A DNA stretch of 64,000 nt from Lytechinus pictus (GCF_037042905.1 NC_087249.1:13331201-13395200); one strand, 5' to 3'; positions 1 to 12,203 are shown, counted from the stretch's first letter. A program made the numbers and translations. Notes: generated by a model not told the origin, from the sequence alone.

Positions 1-2290
1 TGAGCTGCAAGAGAACTACAGACCCAAAGGTAACGTATGCAAAACGCATCAAAAAGAGAGTGAGAGGCAAGCTAGTCGACACAACGACTATCTGTCCCCA
101 ATTCGGCGATTTTTTTTTTCAATTTTCGGGGCTCTGGACACACAAAAGAATCTTGCCATTTCCATGATTACAAACTAAGATGTCCAGGATGCGGGGCAGT
201 AATAGCGCAGTTGACTGCCCTGCATGCTAATGAAAAGAAAATGCTTTAGATATGTCAGGAAACATATCGCTGCAGCGTAGGAGGGGTGTCCCATCCGTAT
301 AAGTATTTCTTTATTCCCTTCTTTAATATTCATAAACTTTTCCTATTCTCACTGTCGTCGTTAACCCTTTTATGTGAACTTTCAGTCCTGAAGGGATCCG
401 TATCTCTTCATCCATCATATTGCAGGGAACTCACATGAACAAATTGTGCTTTCCAGTAGGTTCCCGTATATATGTCATTTATATTTTGCTTTACATGGTA
501 AATTTTGTTGAATTTGAAACGGAAAAGTAAACTAGTAGTCAATTAAACCTTTCAAAAACTAATAATTTTGATATCATTTTACTCTTGCTATCGAACACTG
601 TGTAGTTCTTTCATGTATGCTTATATTTCAATGTATGAAAATCTGTAATTTGGCCTTCTTAGTCGATCAGAAATGATTTATATTTACTGAAACCATTTCT
701 ATTCCAAACGAAATGACGATTTATCATACGCAGAATCATTTACTTGGCTTATTATTTTGATATTTGCCGAGATAAATCAGCTCGCTCTTATACATATACC
801 ATGAAGAACGATGAAATTCACTTTCATACACAAGAAAGTCTACAAAATTATAACGTTAGAAGATGCCCCTAAACATTGAGCTCATGATCTATGCGATATT
901 ATGTTTATGATCGTTCTGGAATTATGATTCATATGAATAATTTTTCTATTTTCTCTTCCTTTCTGTATTCTCATGTTTTATAAATCCCATAAAAGAACTG
1001 TAGTGACATGATAGGAAGAGTTGCACTCGGGAATAACTCTGTCCAAGGTAATATGGTATACGCAATCCGCAGGGGGGATCTAACGGTAATTTCTATCTAG
1101 AATTTCCAAAGTAATCTGTTTATGTAACTGATAACATCCCCTTAGATCTTACAACTAAAATCAGTGTACAGTACCTAATGTAATGAAATAATTTATATAA
1201 TTCGTAATTTCTTACAAATTTCATATAACCATACAGAAAAGACATAACTTTGACTTGCTTGGCTTGCTTCACATGTTTCACATCGCAGACTGCTTGATGA
1301 TCAAAGGCTGCGGCTGAAGAGTGGTGTACGATGTCTACTGGATCGGGTCACTCAGTGTGAAGAGTCATGGGATAAGAAAATTTCTTTCACCGTTTCAGCT
1401 GGCTGGTTACCATGGCTACAGTGTCCTGATGATTATGATGTTCTCCAATCATCTATCTTCTCAGATCGATGCATCCTATGTAAATTAACAAAAACGTTAC
1501 TGCATCTGTGTATATAAACACAGCATGTACAATGCGAGGAATAAAGATGGATAACAATATTTACATCGTTTTCAACATTAGATGATTACATACACTGACA
1601 ATCATTCATACAGTAATCAATTTCAAATTGTATAAGTTAAAATGGTCAAGATGGAAAGATATCTGGCTAGAATGTGCTATGGACTTTACTGTATATCTGT
1701 ACATAACTACACCTTAAAGAAATAAATTTGAACGTAGTTCAATTGATGCTTCTGCATTTTCTAAAGCAAACTACACATTTTGGGTGAATCTTGTGAAATT
1801 TTCAGTAAAACACACACATAAAAAGGCTACCATTTTAGAAATATATATAACTCATTTTACAAATTGTATATAAAAAGAGTGACAGATCCGGGCGGGGCCG
1901 GGTGAAGGATCTCTTTATGTCGAGAATCGCCAATTACAATGCATATTGATATAACTTACGTGATAAAATATCATGTTCACCCCATCTTTTGTTGGAATAA
2001 AATGTAAAGCTAATTTCCATATCATGGACAAATGAAATGCTTATTTTCGTTTTATTCAGGCATTATATCAAAAAGCAGAGACTGAACTTTTTAGACATGT
2101 TATTTTTTGGTGAAATTTATACACGTCCATTAAATGATTTTTTGTGATTTTTTGCTCACCCATTTGTGAATGAATTTCATCAAAGCTATAACACAATAAC
2201 GAGAAAAGTGTAAGTTTTTAGATATTTGTCTATTGTTTGTGATCAAATTAAGGGAAGTAATGTATAATAAATCTATCAGTTTGAAACTTA
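1..2290. other. AT-rich intergenic DNA, nothing recognised
   Basis: No ORF with protein-like composition, no RNA gene and no clear repeat boundary is visible on either strand. If the candidate minus-strand transcript described at 2292-12203 is real, its 3' end could lie here, but I see no convincing terminal exon. Confidence 0.4.
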
Positions 2291-2291
2291 C

Positions 2292-2478
2292 CTCATCGGT
2301 TGTGGGCCAGTGTCAACACGAATCTGGGAAAGCGGGAGAAGATTGAATTAGTAGCATATAGGCTAACTTCATTTCAATGGCTCCCTCGAATACTTGAGAT
2401 GTCAAAGGATCACTATCAAGACGAAATGGTCGATAGATAAAAAAGATGAGCATTGTACGGATCTTATGAGCAGGTAAG
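2292..2478 (-). other. candidate exon of a minus-strand, mostly non-coding transcript
   Basis: On the minus strand a pyrimidine-rich tract ending in CTCTAG precedes this segment, and GAG|GTAAGTTT follows it, so it is bounded by good acceptor and donor consensus. One frame stays open for about 60 codons and then stops inside the segment; no family is recognisable. It lies downstream of similar segments at 3101-3192 and 5026-5179 and could belong to one spliced transcript. Coding status is doubtful. Confidence 0.3.
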
Positions 2479-3100
2479 CTAGAGATAATAATTAGAAACA
2501 ATAATCCAAAGTCATAATTCTTTTCAACAAAGACTGCATTTATGTTTAAACTAACCTTATTTTCCTTCTGGATGTCTTCGAGTTAAGAAGAAAGTTGGTC
2601 CCTTTCTTCGTTTACGATAACCAAAATATTTTCGAACCCAACAACAGACTATTATCATCACATGATTTTGATGATGCATATTCATGAGGAAAATCTGAAT
2701 GAACATGCATCCTTTCTTTGATCTAATGCAAAGCCCCCACTACATACATGTACGTACCAATCAAACAATAAACAAAATATCACAAAATCATTTTTGAAGG
2801 AAAGATCAATTGAAGGATCTCAGTGCCGCGAAAATTTAATGTAATGGAAAAAATGATAGTGTGGATGCTTAAGAAAATGATTACTACCGAATCATGATTT
2901 TCATAATGCATCAAGACTTCAAGACGTCAAAAGGGGCTTTGTAGATAAGTTTGTATTTGCTTGTCAAGACTTGACATAATATAGGGGCTCTTGGGATTGC
3001 TTCCCTATCCCTTGTAGTACCGTTCCCGCCTCTGAGTAATTGATTTTATTAAAAATGGATTGAACATCGCATGTGGAGCATCACAAATTGTTTTACTTAC

Positions 3101-3192
3101 CTCAGAAAAGTTGATCGCCAAGGACTTGCACTGGAGACAATCTATGAGCGGATATCATTTTAAATCGCATTGCAGCAGCTACAATAGCCCCC
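3101..3192 (-). other. candidate 92-nt exon, minus strand
   Basis: Minus-strand sequence shows a long T-rich tract ending TTTGTTTAG before the segment and TCTGAG|GTAAGT after it, which are strong splice signals. All three frames contain a stop (one only at the final codon), so if it is transcribed it is probably untranslated or the last part of a short ORF. The 92-nt length is typical of an internal exon. Confidence 0.35.
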
Positions 3193-3478
3193 CTAAACAA
3201 AATAAAATCAAAGAGTTTTGTTGAAGAATGTATTCGCAATCATAAAAGATAGGATTGTCCCAAATTAGATTCGTATTCATTTATCTAGAGTTCAAAAATG
3301 TCTAAAATAACTTTATTTGTTTAAAGTCAAGTATAACGCTATAAAAATGTCAAGTCTGGCATATATTAAAAGTTTTGTTTCATTTACAAGTTTTAGTAAG
3401 GGGAAAACATGATTTAGATAATTACATGCATATGAAAAAAAAAATCCATGGCATTAAAAAGTGGGCAAATTTCTTAAA

Positions 3479-3603
3479 GGGGCCTTCACAATTGCTCGTG
3501 CGACCGTTTGCGATCACTTGGTCACAATATATGTTGCACACAATCGCAACAGTTGTAAGCAGTCGCACCACCAATGACCAACATAACCAATCGTGAAAGG
3601 GGC
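3479..3603. mobile_element. small MITE with imperfect terminal inverted repeats
   Basis: The left end GGGGCCTTCACAATTG and the right end CAATCGTGAAAGGGGC are inverted relatives, about 125 bp apart. TTAA occurs just outside or at each end (CTTAAA on the left, CTTAAG on the right). The interior holds further inverted words (GCGATCACTTGG and similar). No coding content. Confidence 0.4.
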
Positions 3604-4167
3604 TTAAGTTATCAACAATGAACGTAGAGGGCGTCAAGATACCTCGGTGTGGCAAAGAGTTCGTGCCGGTGTGAAATCGGGACGGAGCGATGTTGAGTAG
3701 TAGGTCTATGGTTGAAGACATGAGATTCGAGCCATTCCTTTTTTTTCCGAATACCAAGACTCGCAGACTTGTTAGGTCAATTGAACGCTAGTGAAAAAGA
3801 AATGGTAGATTAATAATCAAATATTTTACAGGTGTCGAGAGGGTATTTAATCATTTTTAAATTCATTCAACAAACATAGAACAGTCATATGTGTTGATAA
3901 TCAGATCATTTGATCATCAGTCACCAAAATGTATATTGAATTTTGTATCATTCTAACGGTTGCAGAACATGAAAAATGTATCAATGTTTGGCGAAAACAG
4001 AACATCGATTTAGTATGTTGTTAAATCATCAATATTTGTTAAAAAGTTAAATTTATATGTAAGCCATTGTCTCCCTTCATATCTCCCTAGCTCCCTTCAT
4101 AAAAATAAACATTTTAGCGGGCCTTACCTGAAAAAAAAATTAACTCGTAGGCTTGATACAAAGACGT

Positions 4168-4593
4168 TTATGAATACATAATTGTACTAGACCGGTCAGA
4201 GCGAGGTAAAATAATACACTTGGGTCTATGTTGTGAATTTGAACAATGGCCCAGACCATGACAAATTTGTCTGGATTTATTATCCTCGTGAGTCTCTAGG
4301 ACCAGATGTGATGGTCTGATACAAGATGGCGTCCCACAAAGATGTGAAGCTTCAAGATTAGGCGATATCTTCCATGATCCATGTATGACGGTCATATAGG
4401 AGAGCCGGTGAGCTGATCTAACCGTTTTGCCTAAACCTGGAATCACTACATCTACCATGCCATGACCCGATTTTGATTTTCTACCAGTAAAAATCCAACA
4501 ACCATTTTCTCCTCTATCCATTTCTATCTTGGTTTGCAAGATTCTAAGATAGTGAGAGCACCATTCCTCAACTGTGAAATTAAACCGTGACAT
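4168..4593 (-). CDS. His-Me finger endonuclease of the I-PpoI type (zinc-binding-loop homing-endonuclease family)
   Basis: 141 codons, ATG to stop, on the minus strand. The residues match the I-PpoI active-site and zinc-loop pattern with almost the same spacing. They are Cys32 (in GCWIFTG), His84 in SHLC (general base), then Cys86, Cys91 and His96 (first zinc site), Asn105 (metal ligand; HEDNKSR), and Cys111, Cys117, His122 and Cys126 (second zinc site). In I-PpoI the corresponding intervals C-x4-C-x4-H-x8-N-x5-C are the same; the second site differs slightly in spacing. The family cuts double-stranded DNA with one divalent metal, usually as a homodimer. I-PpoI is encoded in an rDNA intron, but this copy is not next to rDNA. 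Length (141 vs 163 aa) suggests a complete domain with a shorter N-terminus. An in-frame extension upstream of the ATG through a splice from the exon at 5026-5179 is possible. Whether it is an active enzyme, a mobile-element product or a domesticated gene cannot be told from one copy. Confidence 0.75.
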   Translation of the reverse strand: MSRFNFTVEEWCSHYLRILQTKIEMDRGENGCWIFTGRKSKSGHGMVDVVIPGLGKTVRSAHRLSYMTVIHGSWKISPNLEASHLCGTPSCIRPSHLVLETHEDNKSRQICHGLGHCSNSQHRPKCIILPRSDRSSTIMYS

Positions 4594-5025
4594 TGTAACA
4601 TCCTCTTGTCAGGACGGCAACATTTGCAAGTGAACATATTGAATGGGTTTCAGTGTAATAAAACGTGCTTGAGCTGGGAAGTACATTCTCTTGGAAAGTA
4701 CATGAAGTATGCCTAAGTCATGTACATGCAAGGGCCGTGGAACGATTTCGAAAGGGGGAGTGAGGTTATGAGCATGCATACGTTCGCAATTGTCATTATC
4801 ACGTTTCTGTAAGGATACTGAAAATGTGGGGAGGGGCATGAAGCCGCCCGTCGATTCCGCGCCCCCAAAAATTTATACTTGACATCATTAACTAACTTAT
4901 CCAAACTCTATCAGCATAAACATCCTAACCAAAAGCCTTAATTTCAGATCAGTTTTAGGTATTCATGCTGTCGTTGGTGCGTTGGTGTAACTATAATTTT
5001 AATTTATGGTGCCATATGCTCTTAC

Positions 5026-5179
5026 CTTTATCTTCAATGTTTTGTCCTCTCGGTGCATCTCAAATTATTGTTCTCATCTCGGTAAAACAGAGCATAATGT
5101 CGACGAGGAATTGCAGTAGGGTTCAATAACAGAACGGGTTCCACCTATGCGTTGCATTGCATCACCCCCAACTCAGCAC
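5026..5179 (-). other. candidate exon upstream of the endonuclease ORF
   Basis: On the minus strand the segment is preceded by a T-rich tract ending in CTATTTAG and followed by AAAG|GTAAGAGC. It carries several short upstream ORFs; the last ATG (M-H-R-E-D-K-T-L-K-I-K) runs open into the donor in phase 0. Joining it to a weak AG before GATGTTACAATG (near 4602) would continue in frame into the endonuclease ORF. The acceptor there is poor, so this is a speculative 5' exon. It could equally be part of a non-coding transcript. Confidence 0.3.
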
Positions 5180-6240
5180 CTAAATAGAAATTAATACAAT
5201 CATAAGGACTTTGGTTGAAGAATTAACACGCAATTACATACGTTATCAATTGTACCAATTGATTTAGCTGTCTTATGTTGTATGTAAATTGATTCTTGAA
5301 AATATGAAAAGTCAGAGGAAAATTACTCAATTTAATCGAATTCGCGTAGGACAATATTCTTTTAAACTACATCATAAACTCTAAAAATTATTATATTCGA
5401 AAGCTTTCAAACTATATGAATATACAGGAACTCATGTCTCCATTAACATAACTGAAAACAAAAATAGATCCACGAAATTATTAAAGTGGAATCAAGCAAA
5501 AGCCCCAAGTTGTTCTGAACGAAAACGGACGTGGGAATATGTTTAAAGCCTCGAAAAATGAGGACAACTTTGTTAACGTTATGAATAGGGATTTTACGAT
5601 TCAGAACTAAAATCCTCTGACAGCGAATCGAACACAGTAAATACCCAACGGCAATGGCTAACCACGAGCAGGAATATGTCAGTCCTCAATAGTTTACTTT
5701 ACAGCAGATACAAACCAATAGCGCCATCTCGAGTCCCCACCTACTCATACCTGACCAGTTTCCTGACCCAAGAGGCTAGTGTAGTCTAGCATTATAGACC
5801 CACTTGAATGATAACATGCTAATTAACTACTCAATACACTTATTCCGGAATAATTATGTTACTAAGTAGCAAAACATTTACTTTTCCTCTCAAATCATTT
5901 TAGTTTATCTATACAAATACACTTATAGGTCAATTTATTCTCTGTAGTATTAGTAGATATCTGAAAACGTATATTTTAAGACTATATTTATAACTCACAG
6001 TCAATGAGATACCACACACGGTTCACTCCCTCTTTACATATTCCGACAAAATAGCATTGGTTTGTGAGGGTGTGTCTTCATAAGTAATATGAAAAATAAC
6101 AATATAATGCTAAAAATAATAATAATTAGGTTGTTCGTACCATAGGAGTGGTTTTAGTAGAAAATGAAAAAAAAAACATTGAATTAAATCGAATTGAATT
6201 AGAATTTTTAAGGGGTACTCCGAGCTGAAAACATAAGTAA
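5180..6240. other. AT-rich intergenic DNA, nothing recognised
   Basis: Low-complexity AT-rich DNA with no protein-like frame, no inverted termini and no RNA-gene signature that I can support. Confidence 0.4.
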
Positions 6241-6243
6241 AAT

Positions 6244-6790
6244 TCCCCTTTTATAGGTAATACCATTATCATCGCCACAATCACAACCAGCATCATTTTT
6301 ACATAATCACCCCATGATCACATCTGCCATTATCACCATCATCCCCATCCTCACCATAACCATCACCATCGTCACCATAACAACCCCACTATCATCACTA
6401 GCATCATCACATCATGCATTGTAACCAGTATCAAATCACACCATGATCACATTTACCATTATCACCATCACTAGCTACCGCCGCTATCACCACCACCACC
6501 ACCAACACCGACACCACCACCGCCAATCATCATCACCATCATTACCATCATATAACAATCATCTCAGTATCATCACAATCATATCATCACAATCCTCACC
6601 ACCACCACAATCCTCATCTGATGATGATGATTGATGATGACGATCATTGTAAATAATTATTTACAATGATCGTCATCATCAATCATCATCATCACCATCA
6701 TCACCACAATCATCATCATTACCGTCAGTCATATCACCCATCATCATCATCATCTTCAGCATCAACATCAATATCATCATCTTTATAATA
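6244..6790. repeat. ATC/CAC trinucleotide microsatellite with an embedded perfect palindrome
   Basis: Dominated by CAT, ATC and CAC trinucleotides (CATCATCACC and similar) for about 550 bp. It contains a perfect palindrome at 6619-6694 with 38-bp arms and no spacer, centred on AAATAATTATTT. His-, Ser- and Asp-rich open frames across it are artefacts of the repeat. Confidence 0.85.
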
Positions 6791-6799
6791 ATTATGATA

Positions 6800-8280
6800 A
6801 TGAAACCATGGTGTAAACTAGAATTTTAAACCACACTGTATGGAATGCTGGCTTCATAGGATATCTTCGTGGCAATTACAAAGTTCCAATTAATTCATTA
6901 AAGTCTTTTGTTTGAGAAATCAAGCAGTTATGAAAAGAGTCGAGTACGGAATCAAAGGGAGCTTAGAAAAAAGAAGTGCCCAATAGGTCTCAACTTGTCT
7001 TGATTCATTCAGCATTTTCAAATAGGGCAGCGCGAAAAATGAAAATCTATTTTTTTCCCCAATTGTTTTAATTATCCTTCCCTCTCCGTTTCCTTTCACT
7101 TCTTTTGTTGTTTCAAAGTGCCTCCCCTACCCCGTAAATACGCCGCGGGCTGCTTTTCCTTCTGCGATCAGGCCTCTCTTTCTTCATCTCTTCCCTTCTT
7201 CCTCCCTCTCTCCGGCTCTATCTCTATTTCTTCACCACCGCTATCTGATCCCCATCGTGCGCTCCTCGCCACACCAACATCGTGTGTTCCTCTTTCCCAT
7301 CACTCACTCTCGATGTACTCATGTCTCCACACTTGTTATATAACTAGATTACATCCCTTTGATATCCCATGATCGTTTGCACGATATAGGCCTATATGTT
7401 GCAGACGGGGGTTGTATGTTGCGTACTTATAAAGGCAAAGCCTTGGTGTTTCTTTGGATAAAATTTGTTTCTACCAAGAATTTGATTCGACTATACGTAC
7501 CTGTTGACTGCTCCAGATAAAGGTAAATTTATCATGATTCATAGTTATGATTAACGTTCATATATTGGCTTGGGAATTGTGGATTTGGGATTTGCATTTA
7601 ATATCAGTATGGATGTTGGATGTAATATCACGTAGGTCGAGACACTAACCATCCTCGTTTGTTTCGGCGCTATCATGGGTATTCTGTTGTTTTGTCAGCA
7701 TTCAACAACCACACTCTGATTAGTGCAGATTCGAGCGATTGTATAAAGACCATGAAAATAGGATTTTATCATTCCATCTGCCTGGTTTGACATAGTGTAT
7801 AAAAGAATCTAAACGAGAATGAAATGCTGAGAATATTAGCTTCTGGGGAAACATAATTTGGAATTTCCAAATGAGTCTGTTAGTTACATAATGGACCCTA
7901 CAATATGCGTAGGCCTTCACAACCAGTCGAGTCAGGCTCTCGGATACGGGGAAGGCCGGGGTCGAGGGAACCTCTACCCCCCTCCTTGCAAATAATAATT
8001 AAGCGAAAGTGAAGAAAAAGAAGGGTCAAAGAAAGACAATGAAAAGAAGGAACAAGGAATTATTTAAAATGAAAGGAGAAAATGCAAAGAACAGATACAA
8101 AGAAAGAAAAGGACAAGAAAACATGAGAAAAGACTGTGCTGCATGAAACAATCCTGGGACCCCCTTCCCCATGGAAAAGGACAAAGAGCAACAGAAAATT
8201 TTATTTAAAAGTAGTCCCAGTGAAAGAACCTCGTTTCCACGCTGTTGGTAGGAAGAAAAAAAGAAAGAAATTGCACTAGT
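6800..8280. other. intergenic DNA, nothing recognised
   Basis: Includes a pyrimidine-rich stretch (about 7040-7330) that gives a Ser/Pro/Leu-rich open frame of 84 codons on the plus strand, and a purine-rich stretch (about 8000-8270). I see no splice signals or family motifs that would make either a gene. Confidence 0.35.
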
Positions 8281-8282
8281 TC

Positions 8283-8556
8283 TTAAAGGTCAAGTTCACA
8301 AAACAGTGATGTACAATGGCAGTGACATGCAAATGGGACAGTTGATAATGTTCTTCACTCACTATTTCTTTTGTTTTTCTATTGTTTTAATTATACTATA
8401 TTTCATTTTTTACATATTTGACAATAAGGGCAGCTTGACTGAACCATTTAAACAATGCTAATTCCACATGCTCAGGGAGAAATTGATAGCTGTTTCACTT
8501 GACAATGAGAAAATAAGAACATTTCATATAATAAAATGCAAAAGAGACAAGAAAGA
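8283..8556. mobile_element. TTAA-type MITE, family B, truncated copy
   Basis: Starts TTAAAGGTCAAGTTCACAAA and carries family-B interior words (ACTCACTATTTCTTTTG, ATTCCACATGCTCAGGGAG) seen in the fuller copies at 12618, 23504 and 53606. The first arm is internally deleted and the right inverted arm is missing. Confidence 0.6.
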
Positions 8557-8559
8557 GGT

Positions 8560-10140
8560 CTGGATGAAAAGATGTGGGCAGAAAGTAAAAACGTCACACT
8601 GGAAGAACTATCAGTTGTGATTTGTTTTTATTATATGCCGAATTTTGAATCTAGAAGCCGAAAAGCCCTTGCCTCGTTTTCGTTCTATACCTGATAATAG
8701 AGAAAGGAATTGATAGAAAAAATGGAAAATCCAAAGGGACGAAGCGACCGCCCCCATCAACAGCACAAAAAAAGGTGAAAGAAGAATTAGGGGGAATAAG
8801 GATAAGAAAAGGCGGAATATATAAGAAGCAAAAATGAGAGGAAGATTGGGCAAATAACAACCTTTCAGGTCCTAAAACATTCCGCTCGCGCTTCACGCTC
8901 GCATAGCCCGTATCTTATTCAAGATAATTGAATGACGGTTAACGCTCAAGATCTCTTGTTTTCAAAGCAATATAAATATATACATTCGCTTACGTTTACA
9001 CTATTGTTTAATGAGATGGAGCTCCATTTCGTGTCCAAACTTATGATACTTCATAGAATTGCACTTTTCAAGTTAAGATACTATAAAAGTTTCAGCTCGC
9101 ACTTCGGGCTAGCATTATTTTGTATAATCAGATGTATTTTCTGTTCACAATTAAATATTCCTTAATCGGGTAACAAGATCAGTATATCAAGATTTCATTT
9201 CACTTTGCGGCTGCATTATGTTTAGTGAAAATAATTAATGTGTGTGTGGGGGTGCGTTTTGCCAGACGTGTGTCAATCAGATATGATTATTTACGTCTGG
9301 GACCGACCTTTAACGTCACCATCCGAAAGACGTGACCAGTGCTCGAACCTTGAACCTCTGCATCAATTTGTAACTTCCCATAGCTTTGATTACAGGCTCA
9401 CGCTACAACGACCAGTTAATTAAAGTGCTTAAAATAGACTTTTTCATAGTCGGGTAGAAACCAAAATTATGACAGGACCGTCAAGCTGGTTAAATTTGTA
9501 ACATTTTTTCTCGAAGTGGTACTAGTTTTAACCCTAAAAGGACTGGGCTACTAGTATTTGAAATTTATTGAGGACTGGGGCAGGGGGTATGATCACGATG
9601 GCCCCCTTCTGATCTCTGCCACCGTTCGCGCGATCGCGGCGAAATTTGGCACGCACATTCTTTACCACATAAAATTCAAGCCAGTATAAAAAATTGAAAC
9701 ATGCAAATATACTCGAGAAAAACATTATTTGCATATTTATCACCCAATTTCATTTCAAATGTCCCTTTTTCCCCCAGATATCATCCTTAAAATCTGTGTT
9801 AAGGGATTCAAGAAAGGAAAATTGAGACCAAATTTTTCCTTAAGTATTTCTTTTTATGTTGCATTTCTTATGTATTTCTTTGTTTTATCATCTGTTTTTC
9901 ATTGTTTTTTCAATGGAAATTATTACAGCCGATTTAACAAATTAAACCCTAAATTAATTTCGTAGACCAATTAGGATGAAAAATAATAACCCTTTTACGA
10001 ATTTCACCTCCCATAGACTTGACCGACCAGTACACAGAATATAAAAATTAGCCATTTTCACCATGACATTGTCTTGTAAAAAGACACGTGGCATCGCGAT
10101 GCTATACCCCTAGGTCTCGAATTCGGTCTCAAAAGTTGTG
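8560..10140. other. intergenic DNA with unclassified repeat fragments
   Basis: Two stretches (about 8880-8910 and 9090-9120) carry degenerate copies of the GCTCGCGCTTCGCGCTCGCAT word found elsewhere in the window. Around 9530-9680 is an interspersed-repeat-like segment with GTTCGCGCGATCGCGGCG. No coding feature is supportable. Confidence 0.35.
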
Positions 10141-10147
10141 CCACACT

Positions 10148-10728
10148 TAGTGGGGTCGTCCAGGCTAAAGATATCTATATCTCAAATTCTCAATAAATAA
10201 AGTAATATTCACAGAGCAAAAATAATGAAAATTTGATCAAAATCGGATAATAAATAACAAAGTTACTGAACTTTAAAGATTTGCATTATTCCGGTGAAAC
10301 AGTTCTAGGCATGTCTTCATGAATATTCATTAGGTGGGATGATGATGTCATATCCCCACTTGTTCTTTTGTATTCTATTATAAGAAATTAGATTAATTCA
10401 AAATGTTTCCACCAAGAACTAAAACAATTGGATTGACAACTGATTAAGTGCATTAGTAATTCATTGCCGCAACTTATTATATGAGAAAATGAAACAAATA
10501 TGATTTCATGTAATAAATAAGAAAAAGGATGTGATATCATCAGCCCACCTAATTTAATATTCATGACGATGTGCATATAACTGTTTTTGCAAAATATTGA
10601 TAAACTTTAAAATTCAATAACTTCGTTATTTGTTATCCGTTTTTTGATGAAATTTTCAGCATTTTGCTCTGTGAATTTTACTCTACTTATTTAGATATAA
10701 ATATCTTCAGCCCGCACAATCCCTTTAA
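10148..10728. mobile_element. TTAA-type MITE, family C
   Basis: A long inverted repeat: the left arm has ATTTGATCAAAATCGGATAA and the right arm has TTATCCGTTTTTTGATGAAA. The right end is CAATCCCTTTAA; the left end matches the family (GTCCAGGCTAAAGATAT) but has lost a clean TTAA. Relatives lie at 56592 and 59970. No ORF. Confidence 0.65.
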
Positions 10729-11094
10729 GAGAAAAGTCATAATTTTGCGGCACTATCTATTTGCGTTCCGGAAACGTCGCACGAAGCGTTTAGGGGGGTG
10801 ATGATGGCTTCCAGACCTTTTTAGGTTAAAGGGTGTCATCTTCAAAATTCTGTGGGCACCACGGTGCCACAATTATTCTTTTTAATTATATATACATCCA
10901 TTTTCTTTCACATACCTCTCAATTATGGAAATAAACAAATCGTGTTAGATATCAAATTGAAGCAAATGAAAAGTTAAATGCAAGTATGTGGATCATTAGG
11001 AATGGAAAACAAGAAAAATGGCGGATAGGTAATTGGGGTCATTAAAGGTCAAATTTGATTGGGGAATACAACATAAATTTAGGCACTGGCTGAT

Positions 11095-11355
11095 CCGCAC
11101 CGGCGGATCCATGGGGGGGAGAGGAGGGCACAGCCGGCCGGTGCCCCCCACCCCGTTTTGAGAAGCAAAATTAAAATTTGTAATGTAAAATTGAAATTAA
11201 ATAAAAACAGAAATGTGCCCCCTTTTTTAAAATGAAGACCATTTTTTGGGGTGAAATTTTTTTCGGGGACGAAATATCCTTAATTTTTGGTTAAAACCTT
11301 TTTTTTTTGCGTGTCAAATTTTTCTTCGGAAAATGTGCCCCCCCCCCCCGTTTGA
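11095..11355. repeat. G/C-run-rich interspersed repeat fragment
   Basis: Contains GGCGGATCCATGGGGGG near the left, and runs of C, T and A with phrases such as GTGTCAAATTTTTC and GGAAAATGTGCCCC that recur at 53360-53585. It looks like a non-autonomous DNA-transposon derivative; boundaries are not certain. Confidence 0.4.
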
Positions 11356-11461
11356 AAAAAAAAACCTGTATAGACTAGTAAGATCTTGATTATAACTAGT
11401 AACCACATCACACACACTCTCATGAACTTTCATAAGACTCAGAAAATGCTTCAGAAAATGT

Positions 11462-12046
11462 TTAAAGTGGAACGAAACCTTTGAAACAAGTAGGCTCGTG
11501 TCGAAACAGAAAAATCAAACAATAAGAACAAATAAAGTTTGAGAAAAATCGGACAAATAATGAGAAAGTTATAGGCATTTGAATATTGCAATCACTAATG
11601 ATATGGAGATCCTCCCATTGGCAATGCGACAAGGGTGTGTGATGTCACATGTGAACAACTTTCCCTTTGATGGACTATAAACTTCTCTCAAATTGTCTCT
11701 TCTTGCTTTTTCTTATGGTGATACAAACTCTTTATCCATGATGTATTCTTTAAAAATCTGTATTACATGCCCTCCTATAGAAAGATAGATGTGATAAAAG
11801 AGGCGATTTAAGTGAAATATATGCTAAGGTAATGGGGAGAGTTGTTCACAAGTGACATCACACATCTTTGTCGCATTGCCAATGGGAGGATCTCCATATC
11901 ATTAGTGATTGCAATATTCAAATGCCTATAACTTTTTCATTATTTGTCTGATTTTTCTTAAACTTTATTTGTTCTTATTCTTAGATTTTTCTGTTTTCAC
12001 ACAACTTCACAAGCTATTTTGTTCCAAAGGTTTCATTCTCCTTTAA
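11462..12046. mobile_element. TTAA-type MITE, family A, diverged copy
   Basis: Left end TTAAAGTGGAACGAAACC, right end GTTTCATTCTCCTTTAA, with long inverted arms that both carry the AATAATGAGAAAGTTATAGG / TTATTTGTCTGATTTTTC core and GGAGATCCTCCCATTGGCAA. About 585 bp, no coding content. Confidence 0.75.
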
Positions 12047-12095
12047 AGATCTAAACTCAATTAGAATCAGCAACGAGAAAAATGTATCAACCTAC

Positions 12096-12203
12096 CTGAA
12101 TCAAACTACTCCGACCTTGTTGAACCGAATTATCTTCTGCAGGACGATAAGAAGAGGTAGCTCCATTGTCCTCAGTACCACACGCTCTCCGTGTGCACAA
12201 CAT
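12096..12203 (-). CDS. candidate first coding exon (36 codons) of an unidentified minus-strand gene
   Basis: Begins ATG TTG TGC and reads 36 codons (MLCTRRACGT...SSLIQ) without a stop into CAG|GTAGGTTG, a good phase-0 donor. The composition is protein-like, but I recognise no family. If spliced to the next plausible acceptor (5179) it would meet a stop after five codons, so either the next exon is elsewhere or this is a short ORF in a largely non-coding transcript. Confidence 0.35.

Noticed and set aside
7118-7372. 84-codon Ser/Pro/Leu-rich frame
   Set aside because: Lies in a pyrimidine-rich stretch; no domain, no splice or promoter context.
8611-8896. Hydrophobic minus-strand frames resembling a membrane protein
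   Set aside because: Arise from a purine-rich plus strand (poly-pyrimidine on the minus strand); two overlapping frames show the same bias, so it is composition, not coding.
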